Source: an uncultured Eubacteriales bacterium (GTDB lineage: Bacteria; Bacillota; Clostridia; Oscillospirales; Acutalibacteraceae). Taken from it: a stretch of DNA of 64,000 bases. The notes beneath the pieces were generated by a model. It was not told where the DNA came from, made no database searches, and worked only from the letters and a program-made list of their open reading frames with translations. Numbering within the stretch: the stretch's first letter is position 1; every line of letters begins with the position of its first letter. Of this stretch, positions 1 through 9,492 are shown in pieces. The translations under genes were made by a program, and so were the position numbers. The stretch spans positions 62,001 through 126,000 of the forward strand of contig CAKSQS010000003.1 in NCBI GenBank assembly GCA_934486705.1, written 5' to 3'.

Positions 1-171
1 ACCGTAATCGGCAATACAAGCCGGCGTTATTTATACATTTATTATAAAGCAACAGCCTATAATAATTGCGCACGATTTTTCGAGATATTTTAAAAACGCA
101 GGTCTTGATTGTGGAAATTAACCAAAAATATCAATCTGTAATGGTGAAATTTACAGATAAATAAAAAACCG

Positions 172-200
172 TTGACTTTATCAGCTTTAAATACTATAAT
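172..200 (+). promoter_or_regulatory. sigma-A-type promoter of the glycan locus
   Basis: TTGACT (172-177) and TATAAT (195-200) are separated by exactly 17 bases, so this is a near-consensus housekeeping promoter. Transcription would begin near 207, giving a leader of about 190 bases before the first gene at 400. Both palindromic operator candidates lie downstream of the -10 box, which suits repression by blocking elongation or by looping. It is the strongest promoter seen upstream of the plus-strand genes and probably drives the long operon. Bases 1-171 are AT-rich and hold no gene that I can support. Confidence 0.8.
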
Positions 201-227
201 GAAATACAGATAGATTTTTCATAATTG

Positions 228-241
228 CGTGTGCGCACACG
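228..241. promoter_or_regulatory. LacI-family-like operator 1
   Basis: The 14-base perfect palindrome CGTGTGCGCACACG has a central CG, the usual signature of LacI/GalR-family operators. It sits about 21-34 bases after the predicted transcription start. A longer copy of the same core occurs at 293-310, with centres 67 bases apart. No regulator gene is present in the window, so the family assignment is inferred from the site alone. Confidence 0.6.
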
Positions 242-292
242 TAGATGTGACGACAGTGCTTTGTCGAAAAAAGTGAGCGTGTTATACACAAA

Positions 293-310
293 AGCGTGTG
301 CGCACACGCT
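293..310. promoter_or_regulatory. LacI-family-like operator 2
   Basis: This 18-base perfect palindrome, AGCGTGTGCGCACACGCT, shares the same 14-base core as the site at 228-241. It lies in the untranslated leader, 90 bases before the GH130 start. A weaker quasi-palindrome, GTGTTATACAC (279-289), lies between the two sites. Two equal cores in one leader suggest cooperative repression or looping by a sugar-responsive repressor encoded elsewhere. Confidence 0.6.
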
Positions 311-399
311 AAAGGGCGAATTAGTATTACATATATGATATGTCGCCTTATTTTTATTGCTTTAAGTGATATGTATCAGCAGGAAGGTTTGATGTTAAA

Positions 400-1359
400 A
401 TGAGCATTTTAAGACGTTATGAATTTAATCCGATTCTCTCTCCGGAAAATATGCCGGAGGAATGCTGCGCAATTTATAATTCGGGCGCGGCAAAGCTTAA
501 AGACGGTACTTATGTTATGGCAAGCCGTTTTGAGGAACCTAACAAAACTCAAAAAATCTGGGTTTCAAGAAGTAAGGACGGAATTAACTTTATTCCGGAT
601 CCCGAACCCGTTAAAATAATTTGCGATGAATCCGAACGTGAAATTTTTGACGATATTGTTTGGCTTAACCATAATAAAGGACACTTGATCGGGTCATGGT
701 TTGATCCCCGTATTTGCCCGGTAGAGGGGAAGTATTATATTGTTTATTGCGTCGGCGGTGATTATAATTGCCGCATAGCAATAGCCGTTACGGAAGATTT
801 TAAGACATTGAAGCATTGCAGCTTTCCTTTGCATACCTTAAACAGAAATGCGGTTTTATTTCCGGAAAAGATTAACGGTGAATATTGGATGCTGCACCGT
901 CCTCAAAATGTAATGAATACAAATAACGGCTCTATTTGGATAGCTTCATCGCCGGATTTAAAATACTGGGGTAATTGTTATTGCATTGCCAAACCGCAGG
1001 AATATTGGGAGAATGTTAAGATCGGGCCTGCCGCACCGCCGATTAAAACCGAAAAAGGCTGGCTGGTAGTTTACCACGGAGTTTTTCCGAATTGCAACGG
1101 AATCAATTACGGTGCCGGCGTTATGCTTCTTGATTTAGAAAAGCCGTGGAAGGTCATCGGACGGGGTCGCAATCCGATTCTGTATGTAAAAGAGCAGTAT
1201 GAAATGATAGGTCAGGTTCCTAATGTCGTTTTCCCCGGAGCCGTTATTCCGGAGCCCGACGGAACCGTTAAGATATATTACGGGGCTGCCGATTATGTTC
1301 AATGCTTAGCATTTTCAACATTAGATGAATTATTAAATGAATGTACGCCGGTAGAATAA
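400..1359 (+). CDS. GH130 family mannoside phosphorylase (GH130_1-like)
   Basis: A 319-residue cytosolic protein without a signal peptide. Family members phosphorolyse beta-mannosides, for example mannosyl-glucose, to mannose-1-phosphate. Recognisable features are an N-terminal RRYxxNPIL block, SWFDPRICPVEGKYY with the likely catalytic Asp at residue 102, NRNAVLFPEKINGEYWMLHRP-type segments, and KIGPAAPPIKTEKGWL. These resemble the 4-O-beta-mannosyl-glucose phosphorylase branch more than the oligomannoside branch. The length is usual for the family. The ATG follows an AGGAAGG-type ribosome site. It is the first gene after the operator-bearing leader, so it is probably a defining activity of the locus. 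The exact substrate cannot be read from the sequence. Confidence 0.88.
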   Translation: MSILRRYEFNPILSPENMPEECCAIYNSGAAKLKDGTYVMASRFEEPNKTQKIWVSRSKDGINFIPDPEPVKIICDESEREIFDDIVWLNHNKGHLIGSWFDPRICPVEGKYYIVYCVGGDYNCRIAIAVTEDFKTLKHCSFPLHTLNRNAVLFPEKINGEYWMLHRPQNVMNTNNGSIWIASSPDLKYWGNCYCIAKPQEYWENVKIGPAAPPIKTEKGWLVVYHGVFPNCNGINYGAGVMLLDLEKPWKVIGRGRNPILYVKEQYEMIGQVPNVVFPGAVIPEPDGTVKIYYGAADYVQCLAFSTLDELLNECTPVE

Positions 1360-1386
1360 CGTTTTTCAAATTTTGCAAAATTGGTT

Positions 1387-1412
1387 GTGACAGGTGAGCG
1401 CTGTCACTTTTA
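1387..1412 (+). other. intercistronic hairpin between GH130 and binding protein
   Basis: GTGACAG (1387-1393) and CTGTCAC (1401-1407) form a perfect 7-bp stem with a 7-base loop, followed by TTTTAT. It could be a weak terminator or an mRNA-processing/stabilising hairpin that sets different levels for the phosphorylase and the abundant binding protein. It ends about 15 bases before the ribosome site AAAGGAG of the next gene. Confidence 0.45.
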
Positions 1413-1432
1413 TCACCGAAAGGAGTTTTTTT

Positions 1433-2836
1433 ATGAATAATCTGAGTAAAGTTATAACAGGTATCTTGGCGACGGTAATGATTCTTTCAACGGCAGCGTG
1501 CGGCAATGGCAACAGCGCCTCTGATAACCGCAGCGAAAAAGAGTCAAATGATTTTACCGATTCGGCCGAATATACAATTGATGCGACAGGCTCGCCATAT
1601 GCCGAAGGTATAAAGCTGAAACCGCTGAAGGATGCTACGGTAGTATATATGACCAATACAACATGGGAATTTATTTGTAATGAAAATTTAGAGGAATCTC
1701 CCACGCCGTATTATCATGCTATGAAAATATGGAAAGAGGTCTACGGCACCGATGTGACAATTGAGCTTGTAGACTGGGATTCGTATACAAATCATCTTAT
1801 TACGGCGGTCGCATCCGGAGAAGCACCGGATGTAATGAGATATTATGAAGAAACCCGGCATCCTGTTTGGCCGGTAAGAAATCTTATTGCTCCGCTTGAA
1901 GATTATATGTCGCTTGATGACCCTGATTACAATATTGAATACAGCAAAAGATTAGCAATAAACGGTAAGATTTATGCTTTGTTCGGTCAATCAATGAACC
2001 TTCCGAGAAAATCAATCGTATACAATAAAACAAAGCTTGAACAGGCCGGCAAAAAGACTCCTCTTGATTATGCAAAGGACGGAGAATGGACCTGGACTAA
2101 TTTCGTAATGCTTTGCAAGGAAATGACGCGGGCGGATAAGAACGATTACGGTCTCGGCGGATGGGGGATGCCGTCGGCTTTACCGCTTGTATATTTAGCG
2201 GCAGACGGGAAGGTTGTAAATAATATTGATAACCCCGATTACCGTACATTTTACAGTAAAATGTATGATTTGGTTGTAACCGACGGAGCAGTTCGCAGAA
2301 GCAGTGACCGTATGGAAAGAAAGACCACTATGCCTAAGGGGCAGGATGCCATGTCGTTTATTGAGACACAGGAGTATCCGCAAATACTGAAGGAGGCAAA
2401 GGAATCGGGCGGCAACTATGAGTTTGGAATTGCCCCGATACCGGTTTATGATTATTTGGGCGATACCGGTGTAAGAGGGGCAAATAATTGCACCTTTGCG
2501 GGAATGGCAATTTCTGCGGCGCCTAAGAATCCGGAAGCTGCCGCCGAGTTTGTACGCCTTGTTACAAAGGTTGCAACAAATATTACGAAGAAAAGCGGAA
2601 AATTCGGAGTACTCACAAACTCATTGAGCGAGGACGAGAAAGAGGTATTCGGCAATTTGAAATACGAAAAGGATACCGATTTTGTTGACATTCAAAGTGC
2701 GATTACAGGCGCGTCAAAATATCAGGACACAATTTGGGGCAGTGCAAATGTTACAAAAACTGCCGCTCAATTGTTAGAAGCCGACAAAGCCAATCTTGAA
2801 GCGTCTATAGCCGAGTTTGAGAATACAATTGGGTAA
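1433..2836 (+). CDS. ABC transporter sugar-binding lipoprotein (family 1 solute-binding)
   Basis: A 467-residue extracellular solute-binding protein. The N-terminus is Met-Asn-Asn-Leu-Ser-Lys, then a hydrophobic stretch and the lipobox STAAC, so it should be lipid-anchored at the outer face of the membrane. I chose the ATG at 1433 because AAAGGAG lies just upstream; an in-frame ATG at 1394 would add 13 non-signal residues. Features typical of family 1 sugar-binding proteins include SGEAPDVMRYYEE near residue 125, GKIYALFGQS, and aromatic residues suited to sugar stacking. It lies 58 bases before a second, unusual binding protein and upstream of two permease genes. It probably delivers oligosaccharide to one of the two permease pairs. 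Confidence 0.88.
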   Translation: MNNLSKVITGILATVMILSTAACGNGNSASDNRSEKESNDFTDSAEYTIDATGSPYAEGIKLKPLKDATVVYMTNTTWEFICNENLEESPTPYYHAMKIWKEVYGTDVTIELVDWDSYTNHLITAVASGEAPDVMRYYEETRHPVWPVRNLIAPLEDYMSLDDPDYNIEYSKRLAINGKIYALFGQSMNLPRKSIVYNKTKLEQAGKKTPLDYAKDGEWTWTNFVMLCKEMTRADKNDYGLGGWGMPSALPLVYLAADGKVVNNIDNPDYRTFYSKMYDLVVTDGAVRRSSDRMERKTTMPKGQDAMSFIETQEYPQILKEAKESGGNYEFGIAPIPVYDYLGDTGVRGANNCTFAGMAISAAPKNPEAAAEFVRLVTKVATNITKKSGKFGVLTNSLSEDEKEVFGNLKYEKDTDFVDIQSAITGASKYQDTIWGSANVTKTAAQLLEADKANLEASIAEFENTIG

Positions 2837-2894
2837 TATTTGAGCTTTAACAAGCTTGATAAAGGTCGCAAAGCTATAAGCGGGAGGAAAAAAG

Positions 2895-5600
2895 ATGAAT
2901 TTCAGACGGTTGCTTGCCACATCACTGGTTGCAATGCTCATATTATCTTTATGCGGCATAAGAACGGCTGCAGATATAACCGCAACCGTTTCGGAAATCG
3001 AAACGGCTGAAAATGCAGCCGACGGCGTCGGTGAAATAAGAGCTTCCGCCGGATTTGTTGATGAAATTTCGGCAGATGTTCCTCAGACCTCGGAATATAC
3101 GCTGTCTTTTGAGTACCGCTCGGTTTCCGAAAACAGTAATGACGGCGATATTTCGGTAACGATTGATGATCTTACACAATACGACGGTGTGGGCAATCAA
3201 AAATTACCGCGTTTATGGAAGATTAAAGAAACAAAAAAGGATTCCGACGGGAATGACCTGCGCGGCGAATATACACTGAGCGATGAATGGACAGAGTATA
3301 CCGTTCATAATTCAAATTCTTCCTTTTCCGAAGCTTATAGGTTTCAGCTTACGGCGGGCAAGCACAAGGTGAAATTAACCGTAAATGACGGCGATTTTAT
3401 TATTCGAAATCTTCATTTTGAAAAATATGTTCCTTTAATTTCGTATGAGGATTATCTTAAGGAAAACGGCGATTATCCGGTTTACAGCGGTGAGAATTTA
3501 AAATTTGAGGCAGAAAAGCCGTTATTTGTAAATTCAAGAAATATTATTACAGATAATAATATCAACAGTCCGCAAACCACCCCGCAAAATCCCGGAAAAA
3601 CGCTTTTAAATGTGATAGGCGGAAATAACTGGAATACTAACGGACAACGGATTGACTGGGTCGTGAATGTTCCCGAAACAGCATACTACAGGGTTAATTT
3701 CAGGTATTTGCAAAATCTTTACAGCGGATTTAATGCTTTCCGCACGCTTTATGTGAATGGCAAAATACCATTTGATGAGGCGAAGGCGCTTACATTTTCA
3801 TACAGCGATAAGTGGCAAACCTTTAACGCAGAGCAATATGTTTTTTTGCAAAAAGGAAAAAATACGCTTTCGTTGGAATGTGCATTCGGAGACTATGCGG
3901 ATATTTACAGTGAAATCAATAATGTTATTTCCGATTTGAACTCTATTTACAGAAATATTTTGATGGTAGTCGGATCTAATCCGGATGCGTACAGAGATTA
4001 TCATCTCGAAACGGAAATTCCCGATATTTCGGAATCGATGAAGAAATGCGCGGAAAGTCTTCAAAGCATAGATGATAAAATGCTGTCGGCTTCTGTAGGA
4101 AACAGCGGGCAAACAGTTGCGGTAAAGGATACCGTCAGACAGCTTAACGATATGTCGGAAAATTTACGCTCCGTTACCAAAGGCGGAAGAATCAGCAGTT
4201 TTAAGTCAAATATTTCTTCTATTGCCGCATTCAGTAAAAAACTGTGCGGAACACCCCTTATTCTTGATTCAATCGTTTTGAGCGGGGAAGAAAAAGTCAG
4301 CTTACATAATGAAAGCTTAGGCGCACGGCTAAAATATTCTTTTAAGCGCTTTTTTGCATCGTTTGTAAACGACTATAACGGTTCGGAAACAGAAGCCGGC
4401 AGGAAACAAATAAAAGTATGGATTAATACGGGCCGCGATCAATTGCAAATAATGAAAACATTGGTTGAAAACGGTTTTATCTATGAATACGGTGTAGGCG
4501 TTAATATGCAACTGGTGACCGGTTCTGTTATACAGGCTTTTTTAGCGGGTACCGGACCCGATGTGTGTATAGGACGGACCGAAACGGACGTTGTGAATTT
4601 TGCTATGAGAGGGGCTCTTGTGGATTTAAGGCAGTTTGACGGCTTTGAGTCTGTTATAAGCAACTACTCAAAGGACGCGTTTGTCCCGTTTACGTACCGT
4701 GACGGAATTTATGCGATTCCGGATAAACAGGAAATGGATATGATGTTTGTCAGAACGGACGTTTTAAGCGAATTGGAATTAAAGATACCGCAAACCTGGA
4801 CCGAATTAAAGACGGAAGTCATTCCGGTTTTATTACGGAATTATTTTACCGTAGGACTCGGACTGTTGAATAAATCCGCTTCTGTTAATTCATCTAATTT
4901 ATTTTACACCTTGCTTTATCAAAACGGCGGTTCGCTGTACAATTCCGATAAAACGAAAACCGATATGGATAATAATACTGCCCTTCAGGCATTTGAAGAC
5001 GCGGTTATGTTTTACCGTGAGTACGGTATTGAGCGTGAGTATGATTTCCTTAACAGATTCCGTACGGGCGAATCTCCGATTATGATTGCTTCATATATAA
5101 ACTATAACAATATTAAGGCAGGAGCTCCCGAAATTGACGGGTTATGGGAAATGTATCCTATTCCCGGCACGGAGGACGAAAACGGAAACATCAACAGAAC
5201 TCAGCTAATGACAAGCACGGGATGCGTGATTTTCAGTAATACAAAGAATAAAAACGAATGTTGGAATTTTATTAATTGGTTTAATTCCGCAGAGGTTCAG
5301 CGGCTTTTCGGAATTGATCAGGAGGCTGTTTTGGGCGCATCGGGCAGATACCCCACCGCAAATATTAATGCAATAAACGGATTGGGATGGACTAAGTCTC
5401 AGCTTGAAATGCTGGATACTCAAAGAAGAGCATCAACTTCGTTTGTACAGATTCCGGGCAGCTATTATACGGCAAAGGAAATTAACAATGCTATTGTTAT
5501 GTCGGTGACCGACACTTCTGTAATGCCCAGAGAAAAACTTTTGGAAAGCGTTGAGCTTATAGATATTGAATTGGAACGCAAGAGAAAAGAGTTTTCATAA
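2895..5600 (+). CDS. secreted CBM-like/solute-binding fusion protein
   Basis: A 901-residue exported protein. After a signal peptide (about 1-26) come two beta-rich, CBM6/35-like carbohydrate-binding regions (about 35-175 and 195-345), an alpha-helical segment (about 350-470), and a family 1 extracellular solute-binding domain (about 500-885). The last is recognised by KVWINTGRDQ, FLAGTGPDVCIG, DGIYAIPDKQEMDMMF and the PQTWTEL stretch. The only cysteine near the cleavage site lies in LSLCG, a poor lipobox, so the mode of retention is uncertain. The fusion probably pre-concentrates polymer or oligomer for import. It sits between the normal binding lipoprotein and the first permease, with only 21 bases to the permease. 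The CBM assignment rests on fold-like pattern only. Confidence 0.75.
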   Translation: MNFRRLLATSLVAMLILSLCGIRTAADITATVSEIETAENAADGVGEIRASAGFVDEISADVPQTSEYTLSFEYRSVSENSNDGDISVTIDDLTQYDGVGNQKLPRLWKIKETKKDSDGNDLRGEYTLSDEWTEYTVHNSNSSFSEAYRFQLTAGKHKVKLTVNDGDFIIRNLHFEKYVPLISYEDYLKENGDYPVYSGENLKFEAEKPLFVNSRNIITDNNINSPQTTPQNPGKTLLNVIGGNNWNTNGQRIDWVVNVPETAYYRVNFRYLQNLYSGFNAFRTLYVNGKIPFDEAKALTFSYSDKWQTFNAEQYVFLQKGKNTLSLECAFGDYADIYSEINNVISDLNSIYRNILMVVGSNPDAYRDYHLETEIPDISESMKKCAESLQSIDDKMLSASVGNSGQTVAVKDTVRQLNDMSENLRSVTKGGRISSFKSNISSIAAFSKKLCGTPLILDSIVLSGEEKVSLHNESLGARLKYSFKRFFASFVNDYNGSETEAGRKQIKVWINTGRDQLQIMKTLVENGFIYEYGVGVNMQLVTGSVIQAFLAGTGPDVCIGRTETDVVNFAMRGALVDLRQFDGFESVISNYSKDAFVPFTYRDGIYAIPDKQEMDMMFVRTDVLSELELKIPQTWTELKTEVIPVLLRNYFTVGLGLLNKSASVNSSNLFYTLLYQNGGSLYNSDKTKTDMDNNTALQAFEDAVMFYREYGIEREYDFLNRFRTGESPIMIASYINYNNIKAGAPEIDGLWEMYPIPGTEDENGNINRTQLMTSTGCVIFSNTKNKNECWNFINWFNSAEVQRLFGIDQEAVLGASGRYPTANINAINGLGWTKSQLEMLDTQRRASTSFVQIPGSYYTAKEINNAIVMSVTDTSVMPREKLLESVELIDIELERKRKEFS

Positions 5601-5621
5601 ATTGAGAAGGGATGTAGTTAA

Positions 5622-6530
5622 GTGAACACTTCAAAAAAGCCGAAAGCCCGCAAAAGCGGAGTAACCTCAAACCGCTTTGTAAGTTATGCTATGCTGACTC
5701 CGTTTATGATATTCTTTCTTTTGTTTACCGTTATTCCGGTTTTGTCCGCAATAGTTTTAAGCTTTTCCGATTTCAATATGCTGCAATTGCCTGAGTTTAT
5801 CGGATGGTCGAATTATGAAAGAATGTTCGTTGAAGACGAAACCTTTTTAAAAGCGCTGAAAAACACATTGGTATTTGCGGTTATAAACGGCCCGATCGGT
5901 TATTTGGTTGCATTTTTTGTTGCTTGGATGATGAATGAGCTGAACTCAAAGCTCAGAGTCTTTATTACGCTGGTGTTCTACGCACCGTCAATATCCGGCA
6001 ATATTTATTTTATCTGGAAGTTCCTTTTCAGCGGAGACTCATACGGACTTATAAACGGTTTCCTTTTGAATCTGGGAATTATTAATGAGCCGATACTGTG
6101 GCTTTCGAATTCTGCAACAAGTATGATAGTTGTTATTATCGTTCAATTCTGGACATCGCTCGGAGTCAGCTTTTTGGCCTTTATAGCGGGATTTCAGTCG
6201 GTTGACGGCGCACAGTATGAGGCCGGCGCCATTGACGGTATTAAAAACCGTTTTCAGGAGTTATGGTATATTACGGTACCGAATATGAAACATATGCTCC
6301 TTTTCGGCGCGGTAATGCAAATTGCAAATATGTTTTCTGTCGGCGATGTAACACAGGAGCTTACAGGCGGATATCTGAGTATAAACGGCGCAACATTAAC
6401 GCTTGTTAACCATATGAATGACTTCGGCACCGTGCGGTATGAAATGGGCTATGCGTCGGCATTGGCCGTAATTCTGTTTTTATTGGTGCTTGTTACCAAA
6501 AAAATTGTGTTTAAGCTTTTGAGCTGGTAA
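5622..6530 (+). CDS. ABC sugar transporter permease, MalF/UgpA type
   Basis: A 302-residue integral membrane protein with about six hydrophobic segments. It starts at a GTG (5622) preceded by GAGAAGGGA. The cytoplasmic EAA loop that contacts the ATPase is visible as YEAGAIDGIKNRFQELW followed by ITVPNM. N-terminal sequence such as MLTPFMIFFLLFTVIPVLSA is typical of the MalF/UgpA-like partner of a heterodimeric carbohydrate importer. It is followed 12 bases later by its MalG/UgpE-type partner. No ATPase gene is in the window, so a shared MsmX-like ATPase is likely (inference). Confidence 0.92.
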   Translation: MNTSKKPKARKSGVTSNRFVSYAMLTPFMIFFLLFTVIPVLSAIVLSFSDFNMLQLPEFIGWSNYERMFVEDETFLKALKNTLVFAVINGPIGYLVAFFVAWMMNELNSKLRVFITLVFYAPSISGNIYFIWKFLFSGDSYGLINGFLLNLGIINEPILWLSNSATSMIVVIIVQFWTSLGVSFLAFIAGFQSVDGAQYEAGAIDGIKNRFQELWYITVPNMKHMLLFGAVMQIANMFSVGDVTQELTGGYLSINGATLTLVNHMNDFGTVRYEMGYASALAVILFLLVLVTKKIVFKLLSW

Positions 6531-6542
6531 GGAGAGAAAAGA

Positions 6543-7388
6543 ATGAAAAAGAAAATAAATCGTTCTTTTTTTGGCACGGTTGTATTGGTAATTATTTTGT
6601 TGCTTTTCGGAGCTTTTATGGCGTTGCCTATCCTTTACATATTTTTTAACGCTTTTAAGCCGTTGGAGGAAATTTTCATTTTTCCACCTAAAATCTATGT
6701 CCGGCATCCGACGGTTGAAAATTTCGGTCAAATGGCAAATATCGTATCAAATATGTGGGTGCCTTTTTCAAGATATTTATTTAACAGCATACTGGTTACG
6801 ACGGTAGGCACCGTCGGTTATCTTATCATAGCTACACTTGCGGCATATCCGCTTGCAAAGCATAATTTTCGCGGTAAGAAATTGATAAATACCCTTATTA
6901 CAACCGCCCTTATGTTTACGGGAGCGGTAACGGCACTTCCAAAATACATAGTTATGAGTACATTGGGATTTATTGACAGCTATTATGCGTTAATATTACC
7001 GACATTCGCAGATACAATGGGGGTTTTTCTGTGTGTTCAGTTTCTTGAAACCGTTCCCGATACCCTTTTGGAAGCGGGAAAGATAGACGGAGCCGGGGAG
7101 TGGAGAATTTTTTTCAATATAGTCATTCCTAATATAAAGCCCGTAATTTTTACTATACTGATTTTTCAATTTCAGGCAGTTTGGAATCAAATTGCCGCGG
7201 ATTATATTTACCGTGAGGAGCTGAAGACGCTGCCGATGGTTTTAAGTCAAATAGCAACTGCCGGCATTTCAAGAGCGGGTGTGGGCTCCGCCGCTGCGTT
7301 GATTCTTATTATTCCTCCCATATTTGTATTTATTTTATCACAGAGCAACGTTATGGAGACAATGGCTCACTCGGGAATGAAGGATTAA
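6543..7388 (+). CDS. ABC sugar transporter permease, MalG/UgpE type
   Basis: A 281-residue membrane protein with about six transmembrane segments. The EAA motif LLEAGKIDGAGEWRIF is followed by IVIPNIKPV. It has the usual N-terminal helix and the FKPLEEIF segment seen in this family. The start follows AAGGAGAG. It pairs with the permease ending at 6530 to form the membrane channel of one importer. The substrate is presumably delivered by one or both binding proteins encoded just upstream. Confidence 0.92.
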   Translation: MKKKINRSFFGTVVLVIILLLFGAFMALPILYIFFNAFKPLEEIFIFPPKIYVRHPTVENFGQMANIVSNMWVPFSRYLFNSILVTTVGTVGYLIIATLAAYPLAKHNFRGKKLINTLITTALMFTGAVTALPKYIVMSTLGFIDSYYALILPTFADTMGVFLCVQFLETVPDTLLEAGKIDGAGEWRIFFNIVIPNIKPVIFTILIFQFQAVWNQIAADYIYREELKTLPMVLSQIATAGISRAGVGSAAALILIIPPIFVFILSQSNVMETMAHSGMKD

Positions 7389-7399
7389 GGTGATAAGTT

Positions 7400-9433
7400 A
7401 TGATAAGGAAAACAGTATTATGTATTATTACGCTTATTACCTTGATTTGCAGTTCCTTTGTTGTGACCGCTCATGAGGCATACACATATACTTCATCTGC
7501 CGATGTTATGAAGCTGCCGTCGCCTTATGACGCGGAAGGCTCATTCTATTCGGATGAGGAATCCGTTTTTGAAGATTTGATGGCGTATAATAATAAGCTT
7601 TATGTATTGGATGCCGCAACATCCGAAATAAATGTCTATAACAGCAATTTTGATTTTGAGAAAAAGATTGATTTTTATAAAGACGGTGAGAAATTCGAAA
7701 CCGGGAAGCTTTCTTCCTTCTATATCAGCAAAGAGATAATAACGGTCGCCGATTTTGAAAAAGGAAATTTGTTTTTATGCGATATGCAGGGCAATGTGAC
7801 TAAAACAGTTGCCCTTGGGGAAAAGGAGCTGGGTAAAAACCTTTTCAAACCTACCAAGGTTATTGTTGATTGCACGGGAGCTACGTACGTCCTTTCGGAA
7901 AATGAGTATCGCGGCATAATTCTTATAGATAAAGAAGGTAGGTTTGATACATTTTACGGTGCGGTTGAGATTGATTTGACTGCGGAGGTTTTGTTAGACA
8001 GCTTTTGGCGTCGTTTCAAGACAGATAAACAAATTGATAATTCCACGCAGTATGTTCCGGGCGGATATGCGGATATAGCCATTGACGGTAACGACTTTGT
8101 TTATGCCGTGCGGGGCGTTTCGGATTCTTCAAAAGAGTTGATAAGAAAGTTTAATCCTTTGGGGAATAATGTACTTTCGTATAAAGGCGAATTCGGCGAT
8201 TTAGAGCTGGGACTTAACGATTCGAGTTCATTTGTTTCAATAGCGGTTGATCATAACGGTTTTATATCCGTTCTTGATAAAACAAGGCAGAGAATATTCC
8301 AATATACGCCCGACGGTGAGCTTTTGTATGTTTTCGGCGGAGAGGGCTCGCTGAACGGCGAATTTAAAAATGCTGTTTCGATTGCGTATTTTAATGATAA
8401 ATTATTGGTTTTGGACAGCGAGACCTCATCGGTCACTGTACTCAAAAAAACCGATTTCGGAGAAAAGGTTACATCCGCCGTTTTATTGTACCGGCAAGCC
8501 CGTTTTAAGGAAAGCGAAGAGCTTTGGAATGATATTTTGGTACAGAGCGGAAATTACGAATATGCATATATCGGCTGCGGCAAGATTGCCGAAATGAGCG
8601 GGGAATACAAGGAGGCGATGCATTACTATAAGCTGGGAAATTCGCAAAAAAATTATTCTTCCGCCTTTAAAAAGTACCGTTCGGTAATTGTCAAAAAGAG
8701 CTTCGGTACGGTTATGACGGCGTTGACTGTCATAGCTGTTTTCCTACTTGTATTATTAAAATTCAGAAAAAAAGGGGCAAATAAAACTACCGGGCTTAAG
8801 CTTGAGCAGGGAAATAAGGCTGCGTATGTCCTTTATATATTATTGCATCCTTTTGACGGATATCACGAACTCAGCTTTAATAAAAAATACAGTTTATCGA
8901 CTGCTTATTTTATTGTAGCCGCATGGTTTTTGGCAACGTGTTTGAACTTTAATTATAACGGCTACTGCTTTAATGACAATAATGTGGAAGATTTTAATGT
9001 TTGGATAATAGTTTTCTCAACCGTAGGGGTATTGTTTCTTTTTACGCTTTCAAATGTTCTGCTGTCATCCTTTTTAGAGGGTAAAGGAACATTCGGGCAA
9101 ATTTGGACCGTACTCTCTTACGCGTTGATTCCATACACCGTATGGCTGTATGCCGAGCTTTTATTTACAAACATTCTTACGCTCGAAGAAATAATGTTTA
9201 TCTATATTTTCAGGGCAATATTTATTATATGGACATTGGCTATGTGCTTTATTGCAATGATGAATGTACATCAGTATTCATTCGGGACAAATATACTTTC
9301 AATATTTTTAAGTATAATCGGGGTATTGATAATTGTATTTATTCTGTTCTTAATATTTAATCTGTGCGCTCAGATATACGATTTTATTTCAACAATTATT
9401 AAGGAAATTAATTACCGTAAATTATCACTTTAA
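7400..9433 (+). CDS. NHL-repeat/TPR/YIP1-family membrane protein
   Basis: A 677-residue protein. A signal peptide (about 1-24) leads into an NHL-type beta-propeller of about 300 residues with repeated VLD, GEF and VFGGEGSLNGEF motifs. A short TPR-like helical pair (about 355-425) and a transmembrane helix (about 438-456) follow. The C-terminal 200 residues form a multi-pass domain resembling the YIP1 family (LHPFDGYHELSFNKK at its start). It begins 11 bases after the permease, with AAGGTGATAAG as ribosome site. Such proteins occur with sugar ABC systems of Clostridia and Paenibacillus, but I know of no assigned function. A surface sensor or scaffold for the transporter is conceivable. Confidence 0.72.
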   Translation: MIRKTVLCIITLITLICSSFVVTAHEAYTYTSSADVMKLPSPYDAEGSFYSDEESVFEDLMAYNNKLYVLDAATSEINVYNSNFDFEKKIDFYKDGEKFETGKLSSFYISKEIITVADFEKGNLFLCDMQGNVTKTVALGEKELGKNLFKPTKVIVDCTGATYVLSENEYRGIILIDKEGRFDTFYGAVEIDLTAEVLLDSFWRRFKTDKQIDNSTQYVPGGYADIAIDGNDFVYAVRGVSDSSKELIRKFNPLGNNVLSYKGEFGDLELGLNDSSSFVSIAVDHNGFISVLDKTRQRIFQYTPDGELLYVFGGEGSLNGEFKNAVSIAYFNDKLLVLDSETSSVTVLKKTDFGEKVTSAVLLYRQARFKESEELWNDILVQSGNYEYAYIGCGKIAEMSGEYKEAMHYYKLGNSQKNYSSAFKKYRSVIVKKSFGTVMTALTVIAVFLLVLLKFRKKGANKTTGLKLEQGNKAAYVLYILLHPFDGYHELSFNKKYSLSTAYFIVAAWFLATCLNFNYNGYCFNDNNVEDFNVWIIVFSTVGVLFLFTLSNVLLSSFLEGKGTFGQIWTVLSYALIPYTVWLYAELLFTNILTLEEIMFIYIFRAIFIIWTLAMCFIAMMNVHQYSFGTNILSIFLSIIGVLIIVFILFLIFNLCAQIYDFISTIIKEINYRKLSL

Positions 9434-9492
9434 ATTTATGCAGGCGATTGCGATTCTATTTGTGCCGTATATTATATGGAGGAAGTATTTTG

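Noticed and set aside
1394..1432. Extension of the first binding protein by 13 residues
   Set aside because: The extension lies in the intercistronic hairpin and would precede a well-formed lipoprotein signal peptide that has its own AAAGGAG.
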